From Candidatus Rifleibacteriota bacterium (lineage in GTDB: Bacteria > Muiribacteriota > Ozemobacteria > Ozemobacterales > Ozemobacteraceae), in NCBI GenBank assembly GCA_015233565.1, contig JADFXM010000009.1:1-64000 (forward strand): a stretch of DNA of 64,000 nucleotides, written 5' to 3'. The notes beneath the pieces are model-generated. The model made no database searches, was not told where the DNA came from, and worked only from the letters and a program-made list of their open reading frames with translations. Below are positions 27,962-37,848 of this stretch, in pieces; within the stretch, counting starts at the first letter, position 1; each line of letters opens with the position of its first letter. Position numbers and translations under genes: made by a program.

Positions 27962-29182
27962 ATGAAATTAAAGAAAAGGAACAGTGAGGAAATGTCAAAA
28001 CCCATCCCGGATACGAGAAAGCAAAGTTTTATTTTTCGTTACAACCTTTTCAGAATTTCTCCAGGAAAAAAATGTTCCTTCACAAATTACAAAGAGAGCA
28101 TATCTTACGGAATCCTTGTTTTGTTTATGTTGGGAGCTTTTCAACTAAATGCTTCACAGCCGCTCGTACCGGAGTGGTATCGATTCAGCGCCGAATTGGC
28201 GGAAATTCCCAGCCTGGGGTCCAAAGCTACCCTCAAAGCAACTCTTACCTCGCTCATTGGCAATATTTCCGGAATAGAGGTTAGGATCTCTCTTCCTGAA
28301 GGTTGGAAGTATTCCGAAAAGGTTCAAAAACTTGAAAACCTCTCCTCAGGGACTTCACACGTTTTCACTTTCGAAGCTGAGGCCTCTGTAGCAGCTCCTA
28401 ACGGATCAATAATCTGCACTTGTGCTGGCTCAATTCCTAAAGCAGAGCTGACAAAAGTGGTACAAGACATGCCGTTTGTAAGTGCAGAATTGCTCCCTCG
28501 TGTGAGTCACCTTCCCGGAAGATTTGTAACAAATGATGAAATCGCTTTTTCTTTGTATCCCGAAGAAGGGTTTTACCCGCTTGGGCCAGATATGTGGCTT
28601 GGATACGATGACAGGTTGAAAAACCCAGCTTGGGAAAGAGGTCCGGTTTTTTATCGTGAATCAGTAATTTCTGCAGCTCAAGCAGGTCTAAACATTGAGA
28701 TGTATTCCAAACTTGAGAAAAAACTATCGGAAGATCCATCATTTGGTAATTTATTGCGTTCCAAGGGGATAGACCCCAAAAACAAGCAACTTGACACACT
28801 CAGGGCATATTATGTAATAGCTCAGGAAGCCTACTTGAAAAAAGACTTGAAGGGGGTCGACGAGAATCTGAAAAGTTTTGATCGTCTTTCAGTCAACCTC
28901 CCTGAAGGAATGACGGCTGAAATAAAAATTGCAGCCAAGAATCTTCAGGCTTTAGCAATGTGGCACGCCGGAGAGAAAAAGAAAGCGGAGGAAATTCTTC
29001 GGGAAGCGTTTTATTCCAACCGCAAACTTCCTGTTCAACGCTATGTACTTAGAAACCTTGGGTTATTAGCCCAAGATCGTGGGGACACTTCAGTTGCCAG
29101 GGAGAGCTATAGAATCGGACTTACTTTGAAATCTGCATACTCCCTTTTAAAACGAGAATTTGAAAGGCTTGACCAGAGATAG
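27962..29182 (+). CDS. Exported TPR protein of unknown function
   Basis: About 406 residues. A hydrophobic segment (ISYGILVLFMLGAFQLNAS, about residues 48-66) precedes a beta-rich domain (about 70-190) that looks Ig-like: pairs of strands such as ISLPEGWKYSEKVQ and HVFTFEAEASVAAPNGS. After about 215 the protein is helical with TPR-type units (LDTLRAYYVIAQEAYLKKDL; ALAMWHAGEKKKAEEILREA; LGLLAQDRGDTSVARESYR). The N-terminal region before the hydrophobic segment is long and basic, so translation may begin at the later ATG 27992. It ends 2 nt before the HEAT-repeat gene. It is probably periplasmic or anchored facing outward. Confidence 0.7.
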   Translation: MKLKKRNSEEMSKPIPDTRKQSFIFRYNLFRISPGKKCSFTNYKESISYGILVLFMLGAFQLNASQPLVPEWYRFSAELAEIPSLGSKATLKATLTSLIGNISGIEVRISLPEGWKYSEKVQKLENLSSGTSHVFTFEAEASVAAPNGSIICTCAGSIPKAELTKVVQDMPFVSAELLPRVSHLPGRFVTNDEIAFSLYPEEGFYPLGPDMWLGYDDRLKNPAWERGPVFYRESVISAAQAGLNIEMYSKLEKKLSEDPSFGNLLRSKGIDPKNKQLDTLRAYYVIAQEAYLKKDLKGVDENLKSFDRLSVNLPEGMTAEIKIAAKNLQALAMWHAGEKKKAEEILREAFYSNRKLPVQRYVLRNLGLLAQDRGDTSVARESYRIGLTLKSAYSLLKREFERLDQR

Positions 29183-29184
29183 CC

Positions 29185-31512
29185 ATGGATCCGGTACAAA
29201 CACTTCTTGCTGATTTAAAATCCACTGACCCGTTTATTCGTTTTTCCGTTCTTTCCAGAGTGGAAACCATGGAATGGAACCCCGAACAGATAAACTCATT
29301 TCAGGCTCTCTTACTTGCTGAAACAGATGAAGGAGTGATTTTCCATTTACAGAAGATTCTGGCACATATTGAACGCAAGCAGGGAGGAATTCAATTTGAT
29401 GAAGAAAATGCCCTTTTTGAAATCGACCAAATTCTTTCCAATCCATCACGAGACAACCTTGCATTAGCCCTTCTGCTGGAATCGGTAAAAAAGACCCACG
29501 CGTCCGAGATTGCACAGCGGCTGAGAGAAGCGAACTGGCAAAGTTTTGCTCCGGAAGTGATTCCGTTTATTCTCGGATTTTTCAAGCGAAATGGCTCAGC
29601 AGCGGATGTTCCAATCATCGAAAAATTCTGTTCACACAAGGATCCAAGAATTGTTGCCGCAGCAATTGAAGTATTAGAAAAACTTTCAGAAGACAAACTC
29701 AAGGAATATATTGTACCCTTACTTTTGAATCCCATTCATGGAATCCGGTCAAGAGCCGTGCGACTCCTCTACCGCTGGGATCCCCAAGAAGCACTGAAGC
29801 ACTTTGAATCCATGTTATTTTCCGAGGAATTGAGGGAAAGGCAAGCGGCTCTTTTTCACGCTTTCTTCTTTCCTTTCGAAGTGATAGAACCGTTGATGCT
29901 TAAATTTTTGGCCTTGGAAAATGACTCCGCCCTTGTGGAACGCGCCGGCTACCTTTTCAGAGCAAATCCAGCCCCCGAAGAGCCCATAAGATTGGTCGAA
30001 GTTGCCCTTGCAAGCGGAGGAGTGAGAAGAAAACTTATTGAAGAGATCCTCCTTGGAGTAATAGACTCCTTACGGCAAGTCGGCCTTCTGGATAAAGATC
30101 AGAAGGAATATCTTGTAGAACTAAAAAAGGAGATTGTACGGCGCAAAAACACTCAAATTGTTAATCAATCGGAGGAAGCGCTTACTTCTCAAGATTCCGT
30201 TGCAAGGAAAAGAGCTGCGATAAATCTTTCCGAACTTGCCAAAAGCGGCAATTCTGAGGCAATGCCGATTTTGCAAAAACACCTTGGAGTTGAATCCGAC
30301 GGACAGATAAAAAACCTTATAGAGAGAGAAGTTAAACCCCCGGATAGCAAAAAAGTCCCGGAAAGTTTTGAAGGTTTTAGCTTGGAACAGCGTTTGGAAT
30401 TCTTTTCCGCACTGGATTTAGCCGGGTTGAAGAAAATAAGACCACTTTTGAAAGATTTCCTTCGCGGAAAACTCTCAAATGAAGAGAAACTTGCTATTAT
30501 CAGGGTGTTTGCCAGATCCGGGGAAAAAGCGGATTCTCAATTTCTTCAGTTCTTCATTAATGATCCAGTTCCGGAAATACTTTCCGCTGCAATTGAAGCC
30601 CTTGGGAAAATCGATCCCGATTATATTTTTCCCTATCTTCCCAAATTTATTCGGCATGCCTCGGATGAAGTCAGATTGGCTGCAATTCAAGCTTTTGCAC
30701 TTTTCGACAAACGTCAGGCGATAAGTCTTGTTGAAAAAATGGCTGTTTCTCTACAGCCAAGGCAAAGGCAAATGGCCATATTTTGTGCATCGCACTTTGA
30801 TTTTCCCTCGATTCACGACCTTTCAATTTCAATTTTAAAAAATGAATCCGACCAGGAAAATTTGAAACAAATTATTGCGTTGCTAAAAGCAAATCTGGAC
30901 AATGATTTAGTTTATGAGGTGTTTGTCATCTTGAAAGGGTCATCCGGGAAAAAGGCGGAGATGTTAAACGAGCTTCTAAGACTTGCTTTTCAGAAACTTG
31001 CCCTGGAAAATCGAAATGCCATTTCGTATGATAAACAAATGGAGAACTTTGAGATAAAGTTCTCTGAAGAAACTGCCAGACAAAAGAAACCGCTCCCCTC
31101 CTACTCTCTCAAAAACATTCAGGATCTACGAAAAAAACAAGCCGCTGAGACAGGCTCGAATGAGAACACTTCTTTTATTCAATTTTGCATACTGGCCATC
31201 GGAACTGGAGTAATGCTTGTTGCCTTGATATGGTATGTTTTCCTTTCAGGGGAATCACCCTTAAAAAGAGCTGGTATAACCAAAAATGAATTTGACGGAA
31301 GTACCAGAAAAATTTCCGGATTAATCGTCTATCTTGACACTTATGGCAGGGGCTTTCTTGTCCAGGAAAACACTTCAAATAGCGATTATTTCGTCTTCTT
31401 CAGATCGCAGCCGTCCAAAACTTTTAAAAAAGGTGATCAATTCAATGGCGAAATCAAACCCTACAAAAGAGACAAAAAAACAATTCTTTCAGAACTGGTA
31501 AATTGGAACTGA
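29185..31512 (+). CDS. HEAT-repeat protein with one membrane helix
   Basis: A 775-residue protein made mostly of HEAT-type helical repeats (about residues 1-600; for example IIEKFCSHKDPRIVAAAIEV, FFINDPVPEILSAAIEALGK, IRHASDEVRLAAIQAFALFD). A single membrane helix (about 665-687) and an 80-residue C-terminal domain rich in strands follow (RKISGLIVYLDTYGRGFLVQ; GEIKPYKRDKKTILSELVNW), which could be an OB-like fold. With one helix and a long N-terminal array without signal peptide, the HEAT part should face the cytoplasm and the small domain the outside. It starts 2 nt after the preceding gene. It is probably a scaffold of this envelope locus. Confidence 0.8.
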   Translation: MDPVQTLLADLKSTDPFIRFSVLSRVETMEWNPEQINSFQALLLAETDEGVIFHLQKILAHIERKQGGIQFDEENALFEIDQILSNPSRDNLALALLLESVKKTHASEIAQRLREANWQSFAPEVIPFILGFFKRNGSAADVPIIEKFCSHKDPRIVAAAIEVLEKLSEDKLKEYIVPLLLNPIHGIRSRAVRLLYRWDPQEALKHFESMLFSEELRERQAALFHAFFFPFEVIEPLMLKFLALENDSALVERAGYLFRANPAPEEPIRLVEVALASGGVRRKLIEEILLGVIDSLRQVGLLDKDQKEYLVELKKEIVRRKNTQIVNQSEEALTSQDSVARKRAAINLSELAKSGNSEAMPILQKHLGVESDGQIKNLIEREVKPPDSKKVPESFEGFSLEQRLEFFSALDLAGLKKIRPLLKDFLRGKLSNEEKLAIIRVFARSGEKADSQFLQFFINDPVPEILSAAIEALGKIDPDYIFPYLPKFIRHASDEVRLAAIQAFALFDKRQAISLVEKMAVSLQPRQRQMAIFCASHFDFPSIHDLSISILKNESDQENLKQIIALLKANLDNDLVYEVFVILKGSSGKKAEMLNELLRLAFQKLALENRNAISYDKQMENFEIKFSEETARQKKPLPSYSLKNIQDLRKKQAAETGSNENTSFIQFCILAIGTGVMLVALIWYVFLSGESPLKRAGITKNEFDGSTRKISGLIVYLDTYGRGFLVQENTSNSDYFVFFRSQPSKTFKKGDQFNGEIKPYKRDKKTILSELVNWN

Positions 31513-31521
31513 GAAAGGGAA

Positions 31522-32166
31522 TCAATAATGCATAAACACTTTCCATCCGGTTCCATCAAATCTTGAGATACTTCCTCCGACAGTTGCCACCCATATCATC
31601 CCATTGTTGGCAGTGACGGAATGAACACTGTCTTCATACAAACCATTTGAGCTGTTATAGGTTTTCCATTCTGTTCCGTCAAAGCAAGCAAGACCCGACG
31701 GGGTCCCTACCCAAACTTTTCCTTTGTCATCAATTGCAATATCTCTTACGACATTATTTGGGAGCCCATTCTGATCTGTGTAGCGATTCCATTCAGTTCC
31801 ATCCAAGTTGCAAGTCGATACGCCTTCATTTGTTCCGATCCATACTCGATTTCCAAGAGAATCGACAGCCAAACAAGTTACAAGATCAGAAATCAAGCCA
31901 TCTTTTCTATTAGCATTGGTGTTTGAGTTTTTTGAGTTGAAGACTTTGGTATTTGCCCCATCGTAGACAACTACTCCGTCTCCGTAGGTTCCCACCCAAA
32001 GCTTGTCATTAGCTACTGCATAAGCCCTCAAGTAAGTATTCAAAACCGCATCTTTGCGGAAAAATTTAAGCCAGGTGCTTGAAGCATATGAAGTGCTGGG
32101 AAAAAAGAAAAGACTCAAAAGACTGATTAACACCAGAAAAACAAGCCATCTGGAACTTCCTTCCAT
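31522..32166 (-). CDS. Exported small beta-propeller (Reg_prop-type) protein
   Basis: A 214-residue protein: signal peptide (about 1-28, ending TSYA), then four or five repeats of the type seen in ligand-sensing propellers of hybrid two-component systems. They include DNKLWVGTYGDGVVVYDG, GNRVWIGTNEGVSTCNLDG, KGKVWVGTPSGLACFDGTEW and GMIWVATVGGSISRFDG. The WVGT-x-GG/SG-x-x-x-FDG rhythm is clear. There are too few repeats for a full seven-bladed propeller and no kinase is attached. It may assemble with other copies or be a recently shortened relative. It converges on the HEAT gene with a 9-nt gap and is divergent from the next gene. Confidence 0.8.
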   Translation of the reverse strand: MEGSSRWLVFLVLISLLSLFFFPSTSYASSTWLKFFRKDAVLNTYLRAYAVANDKLWVGTYGDGVVVYDGANTKVFNSKNSNTNANRKDGLISDLVTCLAVDSLGNRVWIGTNEGVSTCNLDGTEWNRYTDQNGLPNNVVRDIAIDDKGKVWVGTPSGLACFDGTEWKTYNSSNGLYEDSVHSVTANNGMIWVATVGGSISRFDGTGWKVFMHY

Positions 32167-32330
32167 AAAATATTTGCCTCCAATTTTTTTCTTCTATTAC
32201 AGAGCCATCGGCAGAATATTATTGAAATTTGAGCCGGTAGGAATAAAAAAAAACATACTGAAAAAGGGGGGATTCCTTTTTCTCAAAAAATAAATATAAT
32301 TAAAAAATGTAGTAGGGAGAAAAAATAAGT

Positions 32331-32807
32331 ATGAAAAAAATAATCTTTTTGCACATGTTTTGCTTGATTTCATCTGTTATTTTTGCCGGTCCATTTGATG
32401 AAGGCAAAAACATATCACCGGATTCCACTTCTTCCGGAGCCATTCTGATTTCAAAAGTAGGCGATTTTCTTCCCGTATACGGGAGCACCCAAGAATTAAT
32501 AGACTTTTATGCCAAACAATTTCCGAATGATCCCACTGCTGCTTTAAATAAAGCCAAATCCGATCTCGCCGGGCTTGGTACAGACAACAAAAATTTGCAG
32601 GAAGCAATAAAATACTGGCAGGCCAGGGCAGAAGTTCAAAATGCAAAGGGTGTCAATAAACTCGGAAAATTCATAAGTGTAACAACTTCCAAGCCAAGAA
32701 CCAATGGAACAAGCACCACCGCTTCGGGAACAGCCGATGCCAACACATTGCGCGGTGCATTGCATGGTCTGGTTCCCCCTTCTCCACCCAAGGAACCAGA
32801 TTTTTAA
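32331..32807 (+). CDS. Small secreted protein of unknown function
   Basis: A 158-residue protein with a signal peptide (MKKIIFLHMFCLISSVIFA) and GGGAG 11 nt upstream of its ATG. The mature part has a helical centre (about 58-110, including YWQARAEVQNAKGVN) and a Thr/Ser/Ala/Pro-rich tail (about 120-158). There is no cysteine after the signal peptide, so it is not a lipoprotein. The two charge-rich helices and low-complexity tail give no family assignment. It sits between the propeller gene and the PTS operon. Confidence 0.7.
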   Translation: MKKIIFLHMFCLISSVIFAGPFDEGKNISPDSTSSGAILISKVGDFLPVYGSTQELIDFYAKQFPNDPTAALNKAKSDLAGLGTDNKNLQEAIKYWQARAEVQNAKGVNKLGKFISVTTSKPRTNGTSTTASGTADANTLRGALHGLVPPSPPKEPDF

Positions 32808-33156
32808 TCCTTTGTCCAGCCTCTAATTCTGATAAGTCTTATTATCCCCGACCATAAATTAATGAAAAAGTTAAAACCTCGAAAATGTCAAAAAAGTATC
32901 TTTTGGGAAAACTTGCATTTTAAGTTCAGGGCAGAAATTTGGATCTACTCCGAAAAATAATTTGGGAAGTTTGTTTAAAACTGCATGATCTTATGTGTCA
33001 TATAATCGGAGTATGGAACAAGGATTTCATGAGGCAAGCTCAAAACTGATTCCACGGCGGCCCAGTTTCCTTTTTGTGCAGAAAAAACAAAGCCGACAGG
33101 GATTTTGTTCCCTAATCGGCTGGTAAAATTACGTAAGTATTGAATAAAACTGACAT
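32808..33156. other. Intergenic region with the PTS operon terminator
   Basis: Contains the minus-strand terminator described separately. A 37-codon frame beginning at 33013 (+) has no ribosome-binding site and overlaps the terminator, so I do not call it. Confidence 0.5.
33079..33121 (-). terminator. Rho-independent terminator of the PTS operon
   Basis: On the minus strand AGCCGA-TT-AGGGA pairs with TCCCT-GT-CGGCT around an ACAAAA loop and is followed by TTGTTTTTTC. It lies about 36 nt after the EIICB stop codon. Confidence 0.85.
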
Positions 33157-34938
33157 TCAGGCTTTCAAAAATTTGATTTTGGCCGCGTATTCATCAGCAT
33201 TGAGGCCAATTATCAGATGAAATAACCCTTTTGGAAATTTCATAATCGCACGCACTCCTGCCTCAGAAAGCGATTTTTCATCGCATTTTTCGGAAAATTT
33301 CAAAACCACGCGAATTCTGGTTTCTGCACAGGCTTCTAAGTAGGAAATATTCTCCGGGCCCCCGAGAGCAGCAAGAAGGGCTTTTGCTTTCCGAGGTATA
33401 TCAGGATCAGATTCGATTTTCTCGATTTTCTTTTCCTCTAATACCAGTTTTCCGGTTTTGATTGTTTCCGGGGCCAATTCAGCTTCTGACCCAGCCGTTT
33501 TCAGATATTCATCCATGTCAGTTTTGAGATTTTCTGACTGCGTCCCAAAAATTGCTTGTATCCCGGTTCCAACAACAATCACCCCAGCTGCTCCCAGGGA
33601 TTTTAAGCGTTCCGGAACAGCTTTATTGATGTCATGTAACTCAACCCTCAGTCTTGTAATGCATGAATCAAGGCTTTTGATATTACTTTTCCCGCCAAAG
33701 GCAAGAACAAGTTGTCTGGAAAATTCGCTCATTGCCTGATCACGAGAGTCAGAAACAGAGCCTTCCACTTCCCGGCCTGGAGTCTTTAAATCCCAGGCGA
33801 GTATGAAATGCCTGAACACAAAAAAGTAAATTGCAGCATAAATAGGCCCCAAAATTAGGAGAAGAAATGCATGCGAGCTTTTGGAATAAAGAACCAAAAA
33901 GTCGATTAATCCGTGTGAAAAAGTTGTTCCATGCTTAATTCCAAGAGTGACACATAAGAAATAGGCTGTAGAACAAAGAATCGCATGAAATCCATAAAGT
34001 ACTGGCGCAACAAAAATAAACGCAAATTCAATTGGTTCTGTAATTCCAGTTAAAAAGGAAGTCAAAGCCGCTGATAACATTATTCCACCTGTTTTTGTGC
34101 GATTTTCGGGCTTTGCGCAAAGCCACATGGAAATTGCAGCCGCAGGAAGTCCCCACATTTTAAACAGGTAGCCACCGGCCAAATTTCCCGCAGTTGGGTC
34201 ACCAGCCGCGAAACGATTCATCTCACCCTTTACAAGTGCTCCAGTTGATGGATCAAGATATTCACCCACTTCGAAGAAAAATGGAACATTCCAAATGTGA
34301 TGTAATCCGAAGGGAAGCAAACAGCGTTCAACAAATCCATATATGCCAAATGCCATAGCGGGGTTTCCCGAAGAAGCCCATTTGGAAAACTCCTTGATTT
34401 TGAGTCCGATTGGGGGCCAGAAAAGGCTTAAACAACCGCCGATCAAGATGGCGGCAAAAGCAGTAAGAATCGGAACCAGCCGTTTTCCTGAAAAAAAGCC
34501 AAGATACGAGGGAAGTTGTACGCGATAATACTTGTTAAAAAGCCATGCTGCCACTGCCCCGATAATAATTCCGCCAAATACTCCGGTATCAATTGAAGGA
34601 ATTCCCATGATCGGCTTCACTTCGTTTCCAAATGAAACGGCAATCACTCCCATTGTTGCAAGCATTACAGCGTATCCAACTACCCCGGCAAGCGCTGCCA
34701 CGCCATCGTTTCCGGTCAGACCCAGGCTGACTCCAATAGCGAAAATCAACGGAAGGTTCCCAAAGATCGCTCCCCCCGCCTGGGCCATAATTTTCGAAAT
34801 TATCGGAGGAATAGATGAAAAACTGGATGAACCGATTCCCAGAAGCAAGCCCGCTACAGGAAGAACTGAAACCGGAAGCATTAGTGACTTTCCAATTTTT
34901 TGAAGCAAGGCAAACAGACCTTTAAAGCTTAGTTCCAT
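33157..34938 (-). CDS. ptsG: Glucose-type PTS permease, EIIC with two EIIB domains
   Basis: Imports and phosphorylates a hexose. Residues about 1-380 are the membrane EIIC domain and match the glucose branch closely in feel: [71 protein letters not shown] and [11 protein letters not shown]. The first EIIB (about 398-475) carries the phosphorylated Cys in [11 protein letters not shown] second, more divergent EIIB (about 510-593) has [11 protein letters not shown], so a Cys is kept there too. EIICB of this group is normally about 480 residues; the extra 110 are the second EIIB. It has no EIIA domain; that is supplied by the upstream gene, 52 nt away, with which it forms an operon ending at the terminator near 33100. 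Glucose versus N-acetylglucosamine specificity is inferred. Confidence 0.9.
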   Translation of the reverse strand: MELSFKGLFALLQKIGKSLMLPVSVLPVAGLLLGIGSSSFSSIPPIISKIMAQAGGAIFGNLPLIFAIGVSLGLTGNDGVAALAGVVGYAVMLATMGVIAVSFGNEVKPIMGIPSIDTGVFGGIIIGAVAAWLFNKYYRVQLPSYLGFFSGKRLVPILTAFAAILIGGCLSLFWPPIGLKIKEFSKWASSGNPAMAFGIYGFVERCLLPFGLHHIWNVPFFFEVGEYLDPSTGALVKGEMNRFAAGDPTAGNLAGGYLFKMWGLPAAAISMWLCAKPENRTKTGGIMLSAALTSFLTGITEPIEFAFIFVAPVLYGFHAILCSTAYFLCVTLGIKHGTTFSHGLIDFLVLYSKSSHAFLLLILGPIYAAIYFFVFRHFILAWDLKTPGREVEGSVSDSRDQAMSEFSRQLVLAFGGKSNIKSLDSCITRLRVELHDINKAVPERLKSLGAAGVIVVGTGIQAIFGTQSENLKTDMDEYLKTAGSEAELAPETIKTGKLVLEEKKIEKIESDPDIPRKAKALLAALGGPENISYLEACAETRIRVVLKFSEKCDEKSLSEAGVRAIMKFPKGLFHLIIGLNADEYAAKIKFLKA

Positions 34939-34990
34939 ATGAGTCTCCGAGATTAAGATTGTTATATTGAAATTAAACCATTAGAAAAGC

Positions 34991-37528
34991 TCAGATTTCT
35001 TCCTTGTACAAATTTCTCACTTCTTCTGACGATTCAAGAGAAAGCGCTTTTTGTGCAAGAATTCGACATTCCTGCAAATCCAATCGCCTTATCAGAGCTT
35101 TAATGGAAGGGATAACCGGTACACTCACACTCAGTTCAGTTACCCCCAACCCAAGGAGGACAGCGACAGCACCAGGATCGCCCGCAATTCCGCCACAGAC
35201 TCCGACTTTCTTTCCAAATTTTCGAGCAGATTCAACAGTTTGTGCGATGAGGCGCAGAACCGATGGGTTCAAAGCATCGACTTTTGCCGCCAGTTTGGGG
35301 TGTCCCCGGTCCATGGCAAGGGTGTATTGAGTCAAATCATTCGTTCCAATTGAAAAGAAAGCTGTTTCACGGGCAAAAAGATCTGACATCAGTGCTGCCG
35401 CAGGAACCTCAACCATAATTCCCGCTGGAATGGGCTTAATCTTAAGTTTATCCGCTTCTTCAAGTAAAATTCCATTTGCCTGACGCCACTCAGAAAGCAT
35501 GGCTATCATCGGAAACATCACAAGCACTTTACCTTCAAGAGATGCCCGGAGAATTGCCCGGATCTGTGTTCGCAACAGTTCTGGACGATTCAAGCCAATT
35601 CGAATACCGCGTTCCCCTAAAAACGGGTTCTCTTCCTTCGGGATCGGGAGATAAGCAAGGGGTTTATCTCCTCCAACATCGAGAGTCCGGATAATCAGAG
35701 GACGCTCCTTACCCAATGCACGGGCAATAGATGAGTAAATTCGAGTTTGCTCTTCTTCGTCCGGAGGAACAGCACGATCCAGGAAAAGAAATTCCGAACG
35801 GAGGAGGCCAACTCCTTCCCCGCCAAGTTTAACTGCTTCTTCAGCTTCGGAAATGCCTCCAATGTTTGCAAAAACTTCGATGGGAACGCTATCTCGAGAG
35901 AGGGCAGGCTCAGCAGAATGCTGAAGTTCCTCGCCTCTTCTTCCAGCCATAATTTCTTTTCGCTTCAGAATCGAATCGACTTCACCAGGATCAGGGTTAA
36001 TTCTGAGTGTTGCTTTTCCACCGTCTAAAATGCAAAGAGTTCCATCCTTGAGCTCAAGGGCCCGCGGTTCAATAGCTGCAAGAGCTGGAAGAGCAAGTGA
36101 TCGGGCTAAAATGGCAACATGTGAGGTGGCGCCTCCTGCCACTGTGCAAAACCCCAGAACTTTCTTGCGGTCAAGATTTACTGTATCCGAGGGAGTTAAA
36201 TCTTCAGCAATCAATATGCATTGATCAGGGAATTCAAGCGGTTTTTCGCTCTTTCCCGACAAAACCTGAAGCACCCGATTTCCAACGTCTTTCAGATCAG
36301 TTGCTCGTGCAGCCAACAATTCATTTGTCATGGCCGAAAGCCGTTCAGCATGTGATGAAAAGGCATTCTTCCAGGCGAACTCAGCACTCTTCCCTTTGGA
36401 AATTAAACTTTCTGAGATCTCTAATAAATCCGGATCTTCCAACATTTCTCTGTGTGCGGAAAAAATTTCAGCTTTTCCCGGATCTAAAGACCCCGAAAAG
36501 TTGTCCTGAAGAGCAGCCAATTGACTTTTTCCAATTTCGAGAGCTTCGGTTAGTCTTCGTTTTTCAACTGAGATGTCTTCGCCTTCTTCTTGGAAAGAAA
36601 TCTCGCATCGCTTCAGCTGAAAGATGCGTCCAACCGCCAAGCCTTGTGAAGCGGAAACACCCTTTAAAACATTCGGATCACCGGATGTTTTCTTGTCTTC
36701 CTTTTCCGAACGAACCGGTTGGGAGTGAGGCGTCAATTCTTCACCAAGTCCCTCACGGAGTTTAGGAACAATGGTTTCCAGGGCACATTTTGCATCGCAA
36801 CCAGCAGCTTCAAGGAAAATCTTATCGCCACTTTTCACATCCAAAGCAAGGATAGAGACGACACTTTTCGCATTTGCCATTCCCTTCCCACGTCTGAGAT
36901 GAATATCCGATTTGAACCTTTTCGAAAGGCTTACAAGAGACGCTGCTGGGCGTGCATGAAGTCCCGAAGGATTCAATATTACAATAGCTTCGGAAACAAT
37001 TGTTTGTGAAGCTTCTTCCGTTTTTTGGGTAGTACAAATTCCTCCCAGAGTGATCTGAAGAATTTCATTCTTTCCGGCTACCACAATTCCTGTGCAGGGT
37101 TTCATTTCTGCAACCTTGTCAGAATTGGTGATCACAATCTGAGTTAGCAGACTTTTTGCATTTGTAGCAAGATACTCGGGGTCAAAAGTGATCAAAAGGT
37201 CTCCGGTTTTAACCGAATCACCCATTTTCACATTACCCTTAAAACCTCTGCCTTTCAGATGAACCGTGTCCAACCCAATGTGCATCATTATTTCAAGCCC
37301 GCCAGGAGTAGAAATGGTAAGCGCGTGACCAGCCGAATGAATCTGGATTATTTTCCCATCGCAGGGAGCAATCAAATCGGAGGAGGTGGGATCAATCGAA
37401 ATTCCATCTCCAACCAGTTTTTGCGAAAACACCGGATCGGGAACCTTTTCAATGGGCATTAAAACCCCCGAAAGCGGCGCTATAAGGCTTAAAACCGTCC
37501 CTTTTTTGGAAGAATCATTTTCTGTCAT
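34991..37528 (-). CDS. PTS fusion protein EIIA-HPr-Enzyme I
   Basis: An 845-residue cytoplasmic fusion supplying all soluble phosphocarriers of the system. EIIA of the glucose type (about 10-150) has the active His in MMHIGLDTVHLKG. HPr (about 178-260) has His in NPSGLHARPAASLV and the Ser-region MANAKSVVSILAL. Enzyme I (about 285-840) has the phospho-His in GGATSHVAILARSLALP and the PEP-binding and Mg sites GGEGVGLLRSEFLFL and FFSIGTNDLTQYTLAMDR. It takes phosphate from phosphoenolpyruvate and passes it through HPr and EIIA to the EIICB encoded downstream. The order A-H-I resembles multiphosphoryl transfer proteins. First gene of a two-gene operon; no regulator gene is adjacent. Confidence 0.95.
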   Translation of the reverse strand: MTENDSSKKGTVLSLIAPLSGVLMPIEKVPDPVFSQKLVGDGISIDPTSSDLIAPCDGKIIQIHSAGHALTISTPGGLEIMMHIGLDTVHLKGRGFKGNVKMGDSVKTGDLLITFDPEYLATNAKSLLTQIVITNSDKVAEMKPCTGIVVAGKNEILQITLGGICTTQKTEEASQTIVSEAIVILNPSGLHARPAASLVSLSKRFKSDIHLRRGKGMANAKSVVSILALDVKSGDKIFLEAAGCDAKCALETIVPKLREGLGEELTPHSQPVRSEKEDKKTSGDPNVLKGVSASQGLAVGRIFQLKRCEISFQEEGEDISVEKRRLTEALEIGKSQLAALQDNFSGSLDPGKAEIFSAHREMLEDPDLLEISESLISKGKSAEFAWKNAFSSHAERLSAMTNELLAARATDLKDVGNRVLQVLSGKSEKPLEFPDQCILIAEDLTPSDTVNLDRKKVLGFCTVAGGATSHVAILARSLALPALAAIEPRALELKDGTLCILDGGKATLRINPDPGEVDSILKRKEIMAGRRGEELQHSAEPALSRDSVPIEVFANIGGISEAEEAVKLGGEGVGLLRSEFLFLDRAVPPDEEEQTRIYSSIARALGKERPLIIRTLDVGGDKPLAYLPIPKEENPFLGERGIRIGLNRPELLRTQIRAILRASLEGKVLVMFPMIAMLSEWRQANGILLEEADKLKIKPIPAGIMVEVPAAALMSDLFARETAFFSIGTNDLTQYTLAMDRGHPKLAAKVDALNPSVLRLIAQTVESARKFGKKVGVCGGIAGDPGAVAVLLGLGVTELSVSVPVIPSIKALIRRLDLQECRILAQKALSLESSEEVRNLYKEEI

Positions 37529-37848
37529 TTTTTTTCCGCCTAAATTAATATAACCTCAAAACTATCATCCATCTTGTCGGTGAGCTTGAAGTCAAGCTTC
37601 GTTTTCTGTGCTTCGTTTAAGGAAATCAACAATAGCGATTCTCAAGTTACTGTGTACACCGAAATTCAAATACGGAGCAAATTAATCTATGAAAAAACCT
37701 ATTCTTCGGTGCTTCCACTCCGCTCAACAAGCAACTTCCACCCCATCCAACGACCTAATCATCAACGCTTTTTGTCTCCAATACTAAACTTTGCCGTATT
37801 TAAGGCTACCGATTCACACCCCAGCAATGATAGTGCATAGGGTCTGCA
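37529..37848. other. Intergenic region upstream of the PTS operon
   Basis: No gene is visible. A palindrome GAGCTTGAAGTCAAGCTTC lies near 37582-37600 and could be an operator or part of a terminator-like structure upstream of the PTS genes; it has no T run. Confidence 0.4.

Noticed and set aside
33013..33126. 37-codon frame starting MEQGFHEASSKL
   Set aside because: No ribosome-binding site and it overlaps the PTS terminator hairpin.
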